From Prochlorococcus sp. AG-363-P01 (GTDB lineage: Bacteria; Cyanobacteriota; Cyanobacteriia; PCC-6307; Cyanobiaceae): 64,000 bases of DNA. The notes beneath the pieces were generated by a model. That model made no database searches. It was not told where the DNA came from and was given only the letters and a program-made list of their open reading frames with translations. The translations under genes and the position numbers were made by a program. The number at the start of each line of letters is the position of its first letter. Position 1 is the stretch's first letter. The stretch covers positions 1-64,000 of the forward strand of contig QCGC01000004.1 of the NCBI GenBank assembly GCA_003278225.1. Reading direction: 5' to 3'. Below, in pieces: positions 26,511 through 36,776 of this stretch.

Positions 26511-26560
26511 TTTATCCAAAGAAAAAGCCCTCTAGTAAGAGGGCTTTTTCTTTGGATAAA
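26511..26560. terminator. bidirectional terminator: perfect 23-bp inverted repeat
   Basis: The arms 26511-26533 and 26538-26560 are perfectly complementary around the 4-base loop AGTA. The core AGCCCTCT/AGAGGGCT is flanked by A-run and T-run, so each strand shows a GC stem followed by T5 and more T. It lies 19 bases after psaJ and 40 bases after the gmk stop, and can serve both convergent genes. Confidence 0.9.
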
Positions 26561-26599
26561 AAAATGATAAACCTTGCTCAAACAATCAGCGATTCGTTT

Positions 26600-27178
26600 C
26601 TAATTAAAAGATGAAATTTGCACTTGTAATTCAGCAAGTGCAAATTTCAAATCATCATTGATCACCACCGCATCAAACTCCTGTTGAGATTGCAACTCCT
26701 CTTTTGCTCTAGACAATCTCTGCTTAATTTCACTTTCAGAGTCTGTACCTCTCCCTCTAATTCGCCTCTCAAGCTCTTCGAAGCTGGGAGGAGCAAGAAA
26801 AATCAGTAAAGCCTTAGGAAAACTCTTTCGAATTTGCCTAGCACCTTCAACTTCAATCTCTAATAAAACAGATCTACCACTTTCTAGTTTCTGTTGAACT
26901 TGTTTTCGAGGAGTCCCATAATAATTTCCTGCAAATTTTGCCCACTCTAAAAAACCAGAATTTCTAACAAGCTCTTCGAACTTCTCCTGCTTTACAAAAA
27001 AATAGTGTTTACCATCAACTTCACCCTGTCTAGGAGCTCTTGTAGTAGCAGATACAGAAAGCCAGGTTTCTGGATGAAGCTTTAAAAATTGCTTAACTAA
27101 AGAGCCTTTTCCTACTCCACTTGGCCCAGTAATAACTATGAGTCTGCAGCTAGGGCTTGAGGGAACCATAACTTGCAT
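26600..27178 (-). CDS. gmk: guanylate kinase
   Basis: Phosphorylates GMP to GDP with ATP. The P-loop [10 protein letters not shown] is near residue 20, followed by [19 protein letters not shown] (GMP-binding) and a lid [13 protein letters not shown]. At 192 residues the length is normal. An ATG at 27169 would shorten it by three residues. It is divergent from the NFACT gene. Confidence 0.95.
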   Translation of the reverse strand: MQVMVPSSPSCRLIVITGPSGVGKGSLVKQFLKLHPETWLSVSATTRAPRQGEVDGKHYFFVKQEKFEELVRNSGFLEWAKFAGNYYGTPRKQVQQKLESGRSVLLEIEVEGARQIRKSFPKALLIFLAPPSFEELERRIRGRGTDSESEIKQRLSRAKEELQSQQEFDAVVINDDLKFALAELQVQISSFN

Positions 27179-27237
27179 CAGATCAAATCACAGAGTAGGA
27201 AAGATTTCATCCTGAGCACAATATACAAAGCAAATAA

Positions 27238-28956
27238 ATGGACAACCAAACACCACAATCAATGGATATAACAACTTTGAAAGCAGTGCTGTCAGATCTT
27301 CGGAAAGTAATTCTACCTAGCTTATTTGAAAGAACTCAACAGCCTGAACCAGGAACAATTCAAGTTGGCTTAAGAACTTTACAAGGACTTATATGGCTTG
27401 AGATGAGTTGGCAAGCAGATGCACCACGCTTAGTCCAAATCGAGCCGCCATTGAAAGCTGGAACTGAAAGCACTCTCGCTCAGCAAATTCATCATGTACT
27501 TGGGAAAATGGCGCTTGTTGAAATCAAACAAAATGGATTTGAAAGAATTGTGGAATTTCACCTCGCCAGGCGACCAGGAGAATCTATCCAAAGAGTCCTA
27601 ATACTTGAAATAATGGGGAGGCATAGCAATCTTGTCTTATTAGACTCCAAAAAAAAAATTATCACACTTGGACGACAAATACGTAATCATCAATCAAGAG
27701 TTAGGCCACTAAGTACAGGAGATTTATATATATCACCACCATGTCTTCAAGGTATAGTACCAAGCACTAAAGAACCCTTTGAAAGATGGAAAAGGAGGTT
27801 ATGCTTACTACCCATCAGTCTAAAAAAAGCTTTAATAGAAAGTTATCAAGGAATTAGTCCTGCTTTGGCACTACAATTAGCTGGTGAGGAAATCGAATTT
27901 GCACAAAATTTGCTTCAACTACCTGTTACCAAGGTATCAAATAAGCAATGGGTTGAACTTTACAATAGGTGGTGCAAATGGTTGGTTCAAATTGAGCATG
28001 AGAAATTCAATCTTTGCTTTGATGGCCCTACTCCCTACAAAGTCTGGAATACAAAAAACTCTCACCCAAGTTCATTAGAAAAAACAAGCCTTTCTCTTGG
28101 GAAATACTATCAAGAAATATTAGGTAAAAAGAAATTCAATTTATTATTCATTGAGCTACAAAATAAACTTAATAAGTTAAAAGGCAATGAAGAAAAAAAA
28201 CTATATGAAAAAGAAAAATTGCTTAAAGAAATTTCTAGAAGCACAGTATTGCAAGATGAAGCAAACAAAATACTGAGTTTAAAATCACCTAGTAGTGAAT
28301 TAATTGACAAGTCACAAAAGCTTTACCGTAAAGCCAAGAAGTTAAGACGGTCTTTACCAGTGGTACAAGAACGTATTGCTCATCACAAGCAAAGATTGCA
28401 AAGCATTGAAGAAAGCAAAGTCTTTCTCAATAATCTTAATTCAAACCAATGGGAAAAAGAAACTGAAAAATTAGAAGGGTTAATTGAATTACAACAGGAA
28501 CTATACGAGTATCAAATATCAACAACTAATCGCAAAGAGACCCAAAAACGTATAAATGTTCAAAAGAAAAAAACACCTAAACCCCTTTCCATCAAAAGTC
28601 CAGGTGGATTAGAGATCCAAATTGGACGCAATCATCGTCAGAATGATTGGATAAGTCTTAAGCAATCTCGTAATGGAGACCTATGGTTTCATGTCCAGGA
28701 GTGTCCAGGTAGTCACGTTATTCTCAAAGCCTCTAATGGAATGGCTGAAGATGAAGATCTTCAAATGGCTGCTGATCTCGCCGCTTACTTCAGTAATGCA
28801 AAGGGAAGTTTAAAGGTACCTGTTCTAATGGTCCCCACCCATCAGTTGCAAAGGATTCCAGGCACAGCGCCAGGGACAGTTAAATATCGTAAAAGCACAA
28901 TCTGTTGGGGAGAACCTTCTAAAGGAATGGAACATATAAAAGCAAAAAACTCCTAA
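27238..28956 (+). CDS. NFACT/RqcH-like (fibronectin-binding A) family protein
   Basis: 572-residue protein with the NFACT-N domain (LRKVILPSLFE, GTIQVGLRTLQGLIWLEMSW), a long charged coiled-coil middle (~residues 300-430) and the NFACT-R (DUF814) domain with NGDLWFHVQECPGSHVIL and an N-terminal-conserved GLEIQIGRNHRQND. Relatives (RqcH, NEMF/Rqc2) bind stalled 50S subunits and add alanine tails. That role is plausible here but inferred from the family. The start may be the ATG at 27262 (MDITTLKAVL), which is closer to homologs. tatC follows after 15 bases. Confidence 0.88.
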   Translation: MDNQTPQSMDITTLKAVLSDLRKVILPSLFERTQQPEPGTIQVGLRTLQGLIWLEMSWQADAPRLVQIEPPLKAGTESTLAQQIHHVLGKMALVEIKQNGFERIVEFHLARRPGESIQRVLILEIMGRHSNLVLLDSKKKIITLGRQIRNHQSRVRPLSTGDLYISPPCLQGIVPSTKEPFERWKRRLCLLPISLKKALIESYQGISPALALQLAGEEIEFAQNLLQLPVTKVSNKQWVELYNRWCKWLVQIEHEKFNLCFDGPTPYKVWNTKNSHPSSLEKTSLSLGKYYQEILGKKKFNLLFIELQNKLNKLKGNEEKKLYEKEKLLKEISRSTVLQDEANKILSLKSPSSELIDKSQKLYRKAKKLRRSLPVVQERIAHHKQRLQSIEESKVFLNNLNSNQWEKETEKLEGLIELQQELYEYQISTTNRKETQKRINVQKKKTPKPLSIKSPGGLEIQIGRNHRQNDWISLKQSRNGDLWFHVQECPGSHVILKASNGMAEDEDLQMAADLAAYFSNAKGSLKVPVLMVPTHQLQRIPGTAPGTVKYRKSTICWGEPSKGMEHIKAKNS

Positions 28957-28971
28957 GCTGAAAGAAGATAA

Positions 28972-29802
28972 GTGCATCCTTTCCTGAACCCTCCTAAAGA
29001 CAAACAAAAATCGGTTTTACCGCCCCCTAAATCAATTCCCCTTAAAAACAAGGCAAATATCGATACGCCATCACAAGATATAGAAATGCCTTTAGTAGAC
29101 CATCTAGAGGAACTGCGCGGGAGAGTACTGAAAAGTCTAATTGCTGTTCTTTTAGCTGCAGGTATCAGCCTGTTATTTGTGAGGCCTATTGTTCGCCTGC
29201 TAGAAGCTCCTGCCGGAACGATCCGATTCCTTCAACTCGCACCAGGAGAATTTCTATTTGTATCTATAAAAGTTGCTGGGTATACAGGCCTAACAATCGC
29301 TCTCCCTTATATCCTCTTTCAAGGCTTGGCTTTCGTTTTACCAGGACTTACACAAAGAGAGCGAAGATTAATAGCCCCTGCTGTAGCCGGGTCTGCAATA
29401 TTATTTCTAGCAGGATTGTTTTTTGCGTGGTGGGCATTAGTTCCTGCAGCACTAAGTTTTCTAGTTAGTTATGGCGCAGATGTTGTTGAACCTATTTGGT
29501 CCATCGAACGCTACTTAGACTTTGTACTACTCCTAATGCTGGCAACAGGCTTGGCATTTCAACTTCCAGTATTGCAACTTGTTTTAGGTGCGTTGGGTCT
29601 ATTGCGATGGAGGCAAATGCTTTCAGCATGGAGATGGGTTGTAATGTCATCAGCTATTGCAGGAGCTGTATTAACTCCATCAACCGATCCAATAACAATG
29701 TTGCTATTAGCCTCTGCAATAACAATATTGTTTCTAATTGGAGTTGGGTTAGTCGCTATTACCGATCAATTTCAACAAAAACTTCCTACGCAAGAGAATT
29801 AA
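28972..29802 (+). CDS. tatC: Sec-independent protein translocase subunit TatC
   Basis: Receptor for twin-arginine signal peptides in the thylakoid/plasma membrane. After a ~40-residue polar N-terminus comes MPLVDHLEELRGRVLKSL, then six membrane helices with the periplasmic loop QLAPGEFLFVSIKVA, FVLPGLTQRERR and ITMLLLASAITILFL. The start is GTG at 28972 (276 residues). Downstream lies petC, whose Rieske protein is a Tat substrate. Confidence 0.95.
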   Translation: MHPFLNPPKDKQKSVLPPPKSIPLKNKANIDTPSQDIEMPLVDHLEELRGRVLKSLIAVLLAAGISLLFVRPIVRLLEAPAGTIRFLQLAPGEFLFVSIKVAGYTGLTIALPYILFQGLAFVLPGLTQRERRLIAPAVAGSAILFLAGLFFAWWALVPAALSFLVSYGADVVEPIWSIERYLDFVLLLMLATGLAFQLPVLQLVLGALGLLRWRQMLSAWRWVVMSSAIAGAVLTPSTDPITMLLLASAITILFLIGVGLVAITDQFQQKLPTQEN

Positions 29803-30055
29803 CTTCCCAGGACAAATAATTCAATGGGAAACAATTTCGAAATCAACTGTAAGAGCAGATCATCCTTTACAACCAATTACAAATCCAATCAGCCCATCCC
29901 TTTATCGGCTCTCAAAAAGAAGTTATGAATCTAAAACTCCTTGCAGAAACCTTGTATCTGAATGAAAAGAAAAAGATAAAGAGAGGTTTTTATAAAGCCC
30001 AAAGGACCTTCACAGTCCATAATGGTGTTCATTGTGACCTCATTGTGCATCAGTC

Positions 30056-30592
30056 ATGACACAAATGCCCGCCTCAGATGTGCCTTCAATGGGTCGCAGG
30101 CAATTCATGAACTTGCTCACATTTGGAACAGTCACAGGAGTAGCTCTTGGAGCGCTTTATCCAGTTAGCCAATATTTCACTCCAGTCAGAGCTGGAGGAA
30201 GCAGTGGTGGAACAACTGCCAAAGATGAGCTAGGCAACCCAATCACAGCAACTGGGTGGCTATCCAACCACCCAGCTGGCGATCGCAGTCTTGTTCAAGG
30301 ATTAAAGGGAGACCCAACTTATTTAGTCGTTCAAGAAGCTGAATCAATTAGCAACTTTGGGATCAATGCGATTTGTACACATTTAGGTTGTGTCGTCCCA
30401 TGGAACTCAGGAGCTAATAAGTTCATTTGCCCTTGTCATGGAAGCCAATACGACACAAATGGAAAAGTTGTTAGAGGGCCTGCACCACTATCACTTGCTA
30501 TCGCCCATGTCTCTGTCGAAGATGACAACGTATTAATCAGTCAATGGACCGAAACAGATTTCCGTACAGGTGATAAACCATGGTGGAATTAA
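30056..30592 (+). CDS. petC: cytochrome b6f Rieske iron-sulfur protein
   Basis: Carries the [2Fe-2S] cluster that takes electrons from plastoquinol to cytochrome f. An N-terminal uncleaved Tat-type anchor contains [17 protein letters not shown]. The cluster ligands lie in CTHLGC and CPCHGS, with the disulfide Cys in the same motifs. Gly-rich hinge GGSSGGT follows the anchor. The 178-residue length is normal. petA follows 46 bases after the stop, forming the usual petCA operon, and tatC is directly upstream. Confidence 0.97.
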   Translation: MTQMPASDVPSMGRRQFMNLLTFGTVTGVALGALYPVSQYFTPVRAGGSSGGTTAKDELGNPITATGWLSNHPAGDRSLVQGLKGDPTYLVVQEAESISNFGINAICTHLGCVVPWNSGANKFICPCHGSQYDTNGKVVRGPAPLSLAIAHVSVEDDNVLISQWTETDFRTGDKPWWN

Positions 30593-30638
30593 TCATCCCT
30601 GTGCAAACTTCTTCAATACCTATTACTTAACCAACCCC

Positions 30639-31571
30639 ATGAGTCGTTTAATAACCTTTCTTTTGAGTTCAATGTTGATAGGCATATCAATGCTTATCAG
30701 TCCATCAGCCAGCTGGGCTTACCCCTTTTGGGCACAACAAAACTATGAAAACCCCAGGGAAGCAACTGGAAAAATAGTTTGTGCCAACTGCCATTTAGCC
30801 AATATGACAACACAAGCAGAGGTACCCCAATCTGTTGGTGCTGACAAAGTATTTACTGCTGCAGTCAAAGTCCCCTACAAGAATGGGACTAAAGAAATAG
30901 GAGCTGATGGTAGTGAAGTTCCCTTACAAGTTGGTGCAGTAGTAATGCTTCCTGATGGATTCAAACTAGCTCCGCAGGATAGATGGACTGACAAGATTAG
31001 AGAGGAAACAAAGGGTGTTTACTTCACTCAATACAGCGAAGAGAAAGAAAACATAATCCTTGTTGGTCCTATCCCAGGAGATCAAAACAAAGAAATTATC
31101 TTTCCTATCCTCTCTCCTGATCCTTCTACAAATAGCAATATTCACTTTGGCAAGTATTCAATTCATGTTGGAGGCAATAGAGGAAGAGGGCAGGTTTATC
31201 CCACTGGCGAAAAAAGTAATAACACCGCATTTACAGCAACCAAAGCTGGAACAATTACTTCAATTGAGCCAGGTGAAAATAATTCCCAAGTAATCAATAT
31301 AACAACCAAAGACGGAGAGTCGATTACCGAAACTATTCCAGTTGGTCCAAAACTAATTGTACAAGTTGATTCAAAAGTCAATGCAGGTCAACCTCTAACA
31401 ATCGATCCAAATGTAGGAGGATTTGGTCAAGTAGATACTGAGGTAGTTCTTCAAAGTCCCGCCAGAGTAATTGGGCTACTTATTTTCTTTATGGGCGTAA
31501 CACTATCTCAAATTATGCTTGTTCTCAAAAAGAAACAAGTTGAGAAAGTTCAATCAGCAGAAGGAATCTGA
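30639..31571 (+). CDS. petA: cytochrome f
   Basis: c-type cytochrome of the b6f complex. I use the ATG at 30639, giving a signal peptide that ends SASWA before YPFWAQ; the alpha-amino group of that Tyr is the axial heme ligand. The heme motif is CANCH. A large lumenal domain follows, then a C-terminal anchor ([18 protein letters not shown]) and a basic stromal tail. The product is 310 residues. lgt follows after 29 bases. Confidence 0.97.
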   Translation: MSRLITFLLSSMLIGISMLISPSASWAYPFWAQQNYENPREATGKIVCANCHLANMTTQAEVPQSVGADKVFTAAVKVPYKNGTKEIGADGSEVPLQVGAVVMLPDGFKLAPQDRWTDKIREETKGVYFTQYSEEKENIILVGPIPGDQNKEIIFPILSPDPSTNSNIHFGKYSIHVGGNRGRGQVYPTGEKSNNTAFTATKAGTITSIEPGENNSQVINITTKDGESITETIPVGPKLIVQVDSKVNAGQPLTIDPNVGGFGQVDTEVVLQSPARVIGLLIFFMGVTLSQIMLVLKKKQVEKVQSAEGI

Positions 31572-31600
31572 AATACACTTATTTAAACTTCCATTAATAA

Positions 31601-32515
31601 ATGGGAGTACTGCTATCAACCTTTATGTCACCGGGCTCTGAGTTTTTACGACTCGGACCTTTTATAGTTCGTTGGTACGGACTACTAATAGCAATAGCAG
31701 TATTAATAGGTCTTAACTTGTCTAGCAAGCTTGCAAATCAAAGAGGGTTAAAGAATGGTCTTATCAGCGACTTGCTGCCCTTACTTGTCCTATCTTCAAT
31801 AATTGGGGCAAGAATATATTATGTAAGTTTCGAATGGCGCAACTATAGCGGTACTAATTTTTGGAGTTCAATAAATCTTTTTGGGCTCACAATCCCCATA
31901 CCAAGTGCAATAGAAATTTGGGGAGGTGGCATAGCAATTCATGGGGCCTTAATTGGGGGAACCATTTCTGTACTACTATTTTGCCGATTAAGAGGACAAA
32001 ATTTTTGGAATGTCCTTGATGTTCTTTTACCCTCGGTTGCACTTGGTCAAGCTATAGGTAGATGGGGGAATTTCTTTAACAACGAAGCATTTGGTATTCC
32101 AACCAATTTGCCTTGGAAGTTATTCATTCCTTATGTCTATAGACCTGAAATATTTTCTTTACAAAAATACTTTCATCCAACATTTCTTTATGAATCAATT
32201 TGGAATCTTTTGATTTTTTCTATTTTAATTTTCCTATTCAAATTTTCCATAAATGGTCAAATAATTCTTCCGCCAGGAGTATTAAGCTGTATATATTTGA
32301 TAACTTATAGCATTGGCAGGTTCTGGATAGAAGGACTTCGCATTGACCCTCTTTGTTTAGGTGGCCTCCCACCTTTCTGTGAAGGTGGTCTTCGCATGGC
32401 TCAAGTCATTAGCGTTTTTCTATTTGCGATAGGAATTTTTGGCCTTTGGTGGCTTTACAGTTCTAGAAACAAAATTCCTTTAGTCGCCAAAATACAAAAT
32501 AAGAGGTTCAAATGA
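31601..32515 (+). CDS. lgt: prolipoprotein diacylglyceryl transferase
   Basis: Adds diacylglycerol to the lipobox cysteine of prelipoproteins. Seven-helix membrane protein with [12 protein letters not shown], the signature [13 protein letters not shown] and [12 protein letters not shown]. The product is 304 residues from the ATG at 31601; MSPGSEF at 31625 is an alternative start. The stop overlaps the cobM start (ATGA). Probable substrates in this window are the lipoproteins at 52.5 and 55.4 kb. Confidence 0.95.
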   Translation: MGVLLSTFMSPGSEFLRLGPFIVRWYGLLIAIAVLIGLNLSSKLANQRGLKNGLISDLLPLLVLSSIIGARIYYVSFEWRNYSGTNFWSSINLFGLTIPIPSAIEIWGGGIAIHGALIGGTISVLLFCRLRGQNFWNVLDVLLPSVALGQAIGRWGNFFNNEAFGIPTNLPWKLFIPYVYRPEIFSLQKYFHPTFLYESIWNLLIFSILIFLFKFSINGQIILPPGVLSCIYLITYSIGRFWIEGLRIDPLCLGGLPPFCEGGLRMAQVISVFLFAIGIFGLWWLYSSRNKIPLVAKIQNKRFK

Positions 32516-33279
32516 AACCAATCTCTATTGTTGGAGCAGGTCCTGGTGCTAAGGATCTAATGACGATAAGGGCTCTCGAGCGAATAAAACAGGCTGAAGT
32601 ATTAATCTGGACAGATTCATTAATCCCTCCTGAGATTTCCTTATTGGCCCCGAAAAGTTGTGAGCGAATAACAACAAGTTCCTTAACACTTGAAGAAATT
32701 CTTCCATTGCTAATAGACAGGTACAAAAAAGGGAAGAAAGTAGTAAGGCTGCATGATGGAGACCCTTGTCTGTATGGTGCACTTTCTGAACAAATCTGTG
32801 GGCTAATCGAGGCAAATATAGAAGTAGAAGTAGTGCCCGGAGTAAGTGCCTATCAAGCAACTGCTGCTGCTTTAAATACTGAGTTAACAATCCCTGGCCT
32901 AATCCAAACAATAATAATTAGTAGAGCTTCTGGAAGAACAGGAACTCCAGAGAGGGAACGCTTGGAGAACCTTGCCTCGCTTGGAGCTTCATTATGCTTA
33001 TACCTAAGCGCACGCCACGTAACAGAAACAGAACAGACACTACTAAAATATTATTCACCAGAAACACCTGTAGCTATAGGTTATAGAGTTAGCTGGGAAG
33101 ATCAATGGTTAAAAGTAGTACCACTTAGAGAAATGGCTTCCACCTCAATCAAACGTAGATTGATAAGAACAACTCTCTATATCATTAGCCCTGCTTTCAC
33201 AAAAACTAAAACCCGTTCAAAACTATATGCACCTAAGCATTCCCACCTCTTTCGCAGCCCTAAAAAAAATCTTGGTTAA
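32512..33279 (+). CDS. cobM: precorrin-4 C11-methyltransferase
   Basis: SAM-dependent tetrapyrrole methylase of corrin ring synthesis. Visible motifs are [19 protein letters not shown] at the N-terminus, [16 protein letters not shown], and [14 protein letters not shown], all typical of the CobM/CbiF branch. At 255 residues it is a normal length with a basic tail. It overlaps lgt by four bases and is likely translationally coupled. It supplies the cobamide pathway that the cobT-like gene at 53.5 kb would finish. Confidence 0.93.
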   Translation: MKPISIVGAGPGAKDLMTIRALERIKQAEVLIWTDSLIPPEISLLAPKSCERITTSSLTLEEILPLLIDRYKKGKKVVRLHDGDPCLYGALSEQICGLIEANIEVEVVPGVSAYQATAAALNTELTIPGLIQTIIISRASGRTGTPERERLENLASLGASLCLYLSARHVTETEQTLLKYYSPETPVAIGYRVSWEDQWLKVVPLREMASTSIKRRLIRTTLYIISPAFTKTKTRSKLYAPKHSHLFRSPKKNLG

Positions 33280-33442
33280 AACTTTACCTAAATAAATAAG
33301 AGACCTTAGGCATTCACTAATAAATTAAATGAGAATTTAAGTATTATAAGCCAATCCAAAAAAATTATTAATGCAAATAGATATAGAAATAGCAGTATCT
33401 GGACCCTTTACAAGGCTCTTAAAATAAATATGAGTACCTTTA

Positions 33443-34147
33443 ATGAATCTTGGCGTGCAGAACATGCAAGATCAGTGCAGCAATCAAGAAGAAGCCGTTT
33501 ACTCACTGAATCCATTGCATAGGATTGGAGGCTTGCTAAGGACGGCAAGAGAGGAGAGAAATTTGTCAATAGAAGATCTGGCAGGGAGTCTTCGCATTGG
33601 GAAAGAACAACTGATAGCTCTAGAGAATGGTGATGCAGAACTTTTGCCAGAAGAAGTATTTATAAAGGCAATGATTAGAAGGATTGCAGAGCGTTTACAA
33701 TTAGAGCCAAAGGTTCTTATGGATGAGTTCCAAAAAAATAATAATCTAGTCATTAATAGTGAGGAAGTTCAAATAGAAAAAACAAAGTCCTTAAAAACTT
33801 TGCTTCAAATTCCAAGTTGGGCTTTATTTGCCGGATTAATTGCCTTAATCACTTCTGGAATAGCAATCAAATACATAAAGGATTCAAGAAATCAAAACAA
33901 TACAAGTTATCTAGAGTCTCTAGATTTAATATCTCAAAAAAAACAGGCTTTGAAATCTGGATATCATATTGTAGCTCCAGGTCAGACTTTATTTATGATA
34001 TCAAAGTTTCATAACATCCCTTTGGAAAAGCTAGTAGAAATCAACAACTTAAATAATCCTAATAAACTAAAAGTAGGGACGAAACTTTCACTAAAAGCTT
34101 CTAAAAAGGATAAAATCAAGTTAAGCATATCTAATAAGAACCAATAA
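33443..34147 (+). CDS. RodZ-like membrane protein: HTH - TM - LysM
   Basis: 234 residues. Residues ~25-95 form a Cro/CI-type HTH of the RodZ kind (IGGLLRTAREERNLSIEDLA, IALENGDAELLPEEVFIKA). One membrane helix follows (SWALFAGLIALITSGIAI, ~residue 125), then a linker and a LysM domain (YHIVAPGQTLFMISKFHNIP, LVEINNLNNPN). RodZ links MreB to the wall machinery; LysM binds peptidoglycan. The usual RodZ C-terminal beta domain is absent. The architecture suggests an inside-to-wall connector, but this is inference. It converges on ppx with six bases between stops. Confidence 0.82.
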   Translation: MNLGVQNMQDQCSNQEEAVYSLNPLHRIGGLLRTAREERNLSIEDLAGSLRIGKEQLIALENGDAELLPEEVFIKAMIRRIAERLQLEPKVLMDEFQKNNNLVINSEEVQIEKTKSLKTLLQIPSWALFAGLIALITSGIAIKYIKDSRNQNNTSYLESLDLISQKKQALKSGYHIVAPGQTLFMISKFHNIPLEKLVEINNLNNPNKLKVGTKLSLKASKKDKIKLSISNKNQ

Positions 34148-34153
34148 ATCCAA

Positions 34154-35788
34154 TTAGATAACTACTTTTACTCTTAGGCCGTAAATCTCCCTAATAACAC
34201 TTGAACAGTTCATTAGGCTCCATTTTTCAAGGCTTAGGTCTTGAGAATTTTGAGATTTAAGTTCAAAACTAATTTCAGAGGAGGTTGCCTTAGCTTTTAT
34301 TGAAGTAACAGCTGGTTCTGGTCGACGATCAAGAGATGCTGCTAAACGCAAAAGTATTGCCATTTCAGAAACAATTCGACGATGTTCCCTTTTTGAAAAA
34401 ACTTGCCATGAGGAATGACTCTTCTTTGGGAGACTTCGACGGTGATAACGGGCAATAGCAGCAACCATCAAATGCTCAATATGTGAATAGCCCAGCAATT
34501 CTCCGTGGCGTATCAAATACCAAGAATGCTTGTGATAAGAACTAATGTTTATATGTTGACCGGAAGCATGCAACATTGCAGCTGCCCAAAGAAGATCGCG
34601 GCCCTCCCCTTTGTCTTGATGTAAAACCCCATAAGTATCTTCATAAAGACTTAGAGCATTTTTAGCGACATTCTCAGCTCGCTTACGATTAACAGCAAAC
34701 CTCTTTGATTGATGAAGAACAGTTCTCTGTCGAATATTGCTTTGAAAATTAAACCCATCTTTCAGCAAGCCTTTGCGCAACATCCAGTCAAAAATTAATC
34801 CCTCACGTAAAGCACTCTCACTAAGTACGATTTCATTAATATCCATCATTTTCATCGTTGCCTGAAGAATCAATGCACCTGGGACGATAATTTCCGCACG
34901 TCTATCACTTAAGGCCGGTAACTTCCTCCTTTCCGCTGGGTTCAGATGGACCAAAGTTTCAACTAACTGATCAAGCTTCTCCCTTGAAAATTTGAATCCG
35001 TGCAATTTCAAAGGAGGGTTAACTTCTTCCTCCCCAAGTAATGAGCCAATAGCCAAAGCAGTTCCACTGGTGGCTACCATCATTGGATTTTCTTCTGGCT
35101 TTAATCGGCGAGAAATCTTGTCAACGGCTGGTTCTAAAGAACCTTGGATAAAAGTTCTCAAAAACTCTAATCTTGATAACGGGAGCGGATCTTGCTTGAC
35201 GAAATCCCTTTGTAAACGAACCGCCCCTATTCTTGTACTTGTAAGCGCTCTAGCATCTATACCATCAGCAAGAATAAGTTCCGTTGATCCTCCGCCGATG
35301 TCTATAATCAAATAAGGATTTTCTCCAAATGGCATTCCTGACAAGGTACCAAGATAAATCAATCTTGCTTCTTCTGATCCACTTATCAAATCAACCTCTA
35401 ATCCCAGCTGCTCTTTTATTTGGAACAAGAAGTCACTCCCATTAGGTGCTTCTCTAACTGCACTAGTTGCAACTATCACCAACTGTTCAACATGATAACT
35501 CTCAGCCAAATCCTTAAATCGTTTGAGTGTCTCAAGGACTCGCTCCATTGCAAGCTGGGTTAATTCTCCAGAGTCAGAGTCTCTCTCCCCAAGTCGAGTA
35601 GTGGATTTTTCAGCAAGATCAACACTAAATGTATGCAAAGAAGGATCTACTGAGGCAACCAAAAGATGAGTAGAATTTGTCCCTATATCTATTGCCGCAA
35701 CACGATAATGCTCATGTTCTTCAGAAGGGATAAGGCCCTCTATTTGAGATTCTTTATTATCAAATGAGAATGGCTCGAGACTTGCCAT
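34154..35788 (-). CDS. ppx: exopolyphosphatase (Ppx/GppA family)
   Basis: Releases phosphate from the end of polyphosphate chains, or acts on pppGpp. The ASKHA-fold N-terminal domain starts AAIDIGTNSTHLLVA, with IDIGGGSTELI for the phosphate loop. A C-terminal HD-type helical domain follows (LLWAAAMLHASGQHI, LLGYSHIEHLMVAAIARYH). At 544 residues it resembles the long cyanobacterial form. It is divergent from the UbiA gene with ~86 bases between starts. Confidence 0.93.
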   Translation of the reverse strand: MASLEPFSFDNKESQIEGLIPSEEHEHYRVAAIDIGTNSTHLLVASVDPSLHTFSVDLAEKSTTRLGERDSDSGELTQLAMERVLETLKRFKDLAESYHVEQLVIVATSAVREAPNGSDFLFQIKEQLGLEVDLISGSEEARLIYLGTLSGMPFGENPYLIIDIGGGSTELILADGIDARALTSTRIGAVRLQRDFVKQDPLPLSRLEFLRTFIQGSLEPAVDKISRRLKPEENPMMVATSGTALAIGSLLGEEEVNPPLKLHGFKFSREKLDQLVETLVHLNPAERRKLPALSDRRAEIIVPGALILQATMKMMDINEIVLSESALREGLIFDWMLRKGLLKDGFNFQSNIRQRTVLHQSKRFAVNRKRAENVAKNALSLYEDTYGVLHQDKGEGRDLLWAAAMLHASGQHINISSYHKHSWYLIRHGELLGYSHIEHLMVAAIARYHRRSLPKKSHSSWQVFSKREHRRIVSEMAILLRLAASLDRRPEPAVTSIKAKATSSEISFELKSQNSQDLSLEKWSLMNCSSVIREIYGLRVKVVI

Positions 35789-35874
35789 GTCCTATAAAGA
35801 GCCAGGGGATTTGAATACTCTGCCATTGTTGGCCACAACCTGAAAAGTACTTACTAAGGTTCTATGCAAAAGAG

Positions 35875-36774
35875 GTGTTCGTGGAATTCACTTCAATCTC
35901 AAAACAATTAAAACAATGGGTCCTTTTACTTAGGTGGGACAAGCCTAGTGGAAGGCTAATTTTATTGATTCCTGCAGGCTGGTCTCTATGGATGACCCCT
36001 AGTGCCCCACCTCCAATGAAACTAGTTGGGTTAATAATCTTTGGCGGTTTATGTGTAAGTGGCGCAGGATGCATTGCTAATGATCTTTGGGACCGAAAGA
36101 TTGATAAAAACGTTGCTCGAACAAAGCATCGTCCATTAGCCAATGGAACAATTCAAATTTCAACTGCTTGGAAGCTTCTCTTGGTGATGTTATTCATGAG
36201 TTGCCTAATCCTTTTTTCTCTTCCATCTACAAGCGTAAGGATATGTCTTTCGCTTGCATTAACGGCCTTACCCATAATTCTTATCTACCCCTCAGCCAAA
36301 AGATGGTTTGCATACCCTCAAGCCTTACTTGCCCTTTGTTGGGGGTTTGCAGTTCTTATTCCATGGGCAGCTAGCGAGTCTTCCTTGGCAGGAGGGTTAC
36401 CACTTCTATTTTGTTGGTTAGCCACATTGATATGGACATTTGGCTTCGACACCGTTTATGCCATGGCTGATTACAAAGATGACAAAAGTCTGGCCCTTAA
36501 CAGCAGTGTGCTAAGTCTTGGAAGATATAGCAAAAATGTAGTTGCTATATGCTATGCATTGGCAACTACATTTTTAGCGATTGGTGCTTACTTGGTTGGT
36601 GTTAAATCGATCTTTTGGCCTATTTGGATAATTAGCTCCCTAGGGATGCAACGTGAAATATATATAATCAATCAAATGGATAGCCCCTTCTCTACATTTG
36701 GTAGACATTTTCGAAATCAAGTATGGTTAGGTAGCTTGCTGCTAGTCGGATTAATTCTTGGACGAATTAGCTAA
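35875..36774 (+). CDS. ubiA: UbiA-family polyprenyltransferase (plastoquinone synthesis type)
   Basis: Membrane enzyme that joins a polyprenyl chain to 4-hydroxybenzoate, the early step of cyanobacterial plastoquinone synthesis. The two Asp-rich motifs are NDLWDRKIDKNVARTKHRPL and DTVYAMADYKDDKSLAL. The N-terminus has LLLRWDKPSGRLILLIPAGW. The start is GTG (35875); a second GTG at 35881 is possible. The product is 299 residues with eight or nine helices. The S66 peptidase starts three bases after its stop. Confidence 0.92.
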   Translation: MFVEFTSISKQLKQWVLLLRWDKPSGRLILLIPAGWSLWMTPSAPPPMKLVGLIIFGGLCVSGAGCIANDLWDRKIDKNVARTKHRPLANGTIQISTAWKLLLVMLFMSCLILFSLPSTSVRICLSLALTALPIILIYPSAKRWFAYPQALLALCWGFAVLIPWAASESSLAGGLPLLFCWLATLIWTFGFDTVYAMADYKDDKSLALNSSVLSLGRYSKNVVAICYALATTFLAIGAYLVGVKSIFWPIWIISSLGMQREIYIINQMDSPFSTFGRHFRNQVWLGSLLLVGLILGRIS

Positions 36775-36776
36775 GA

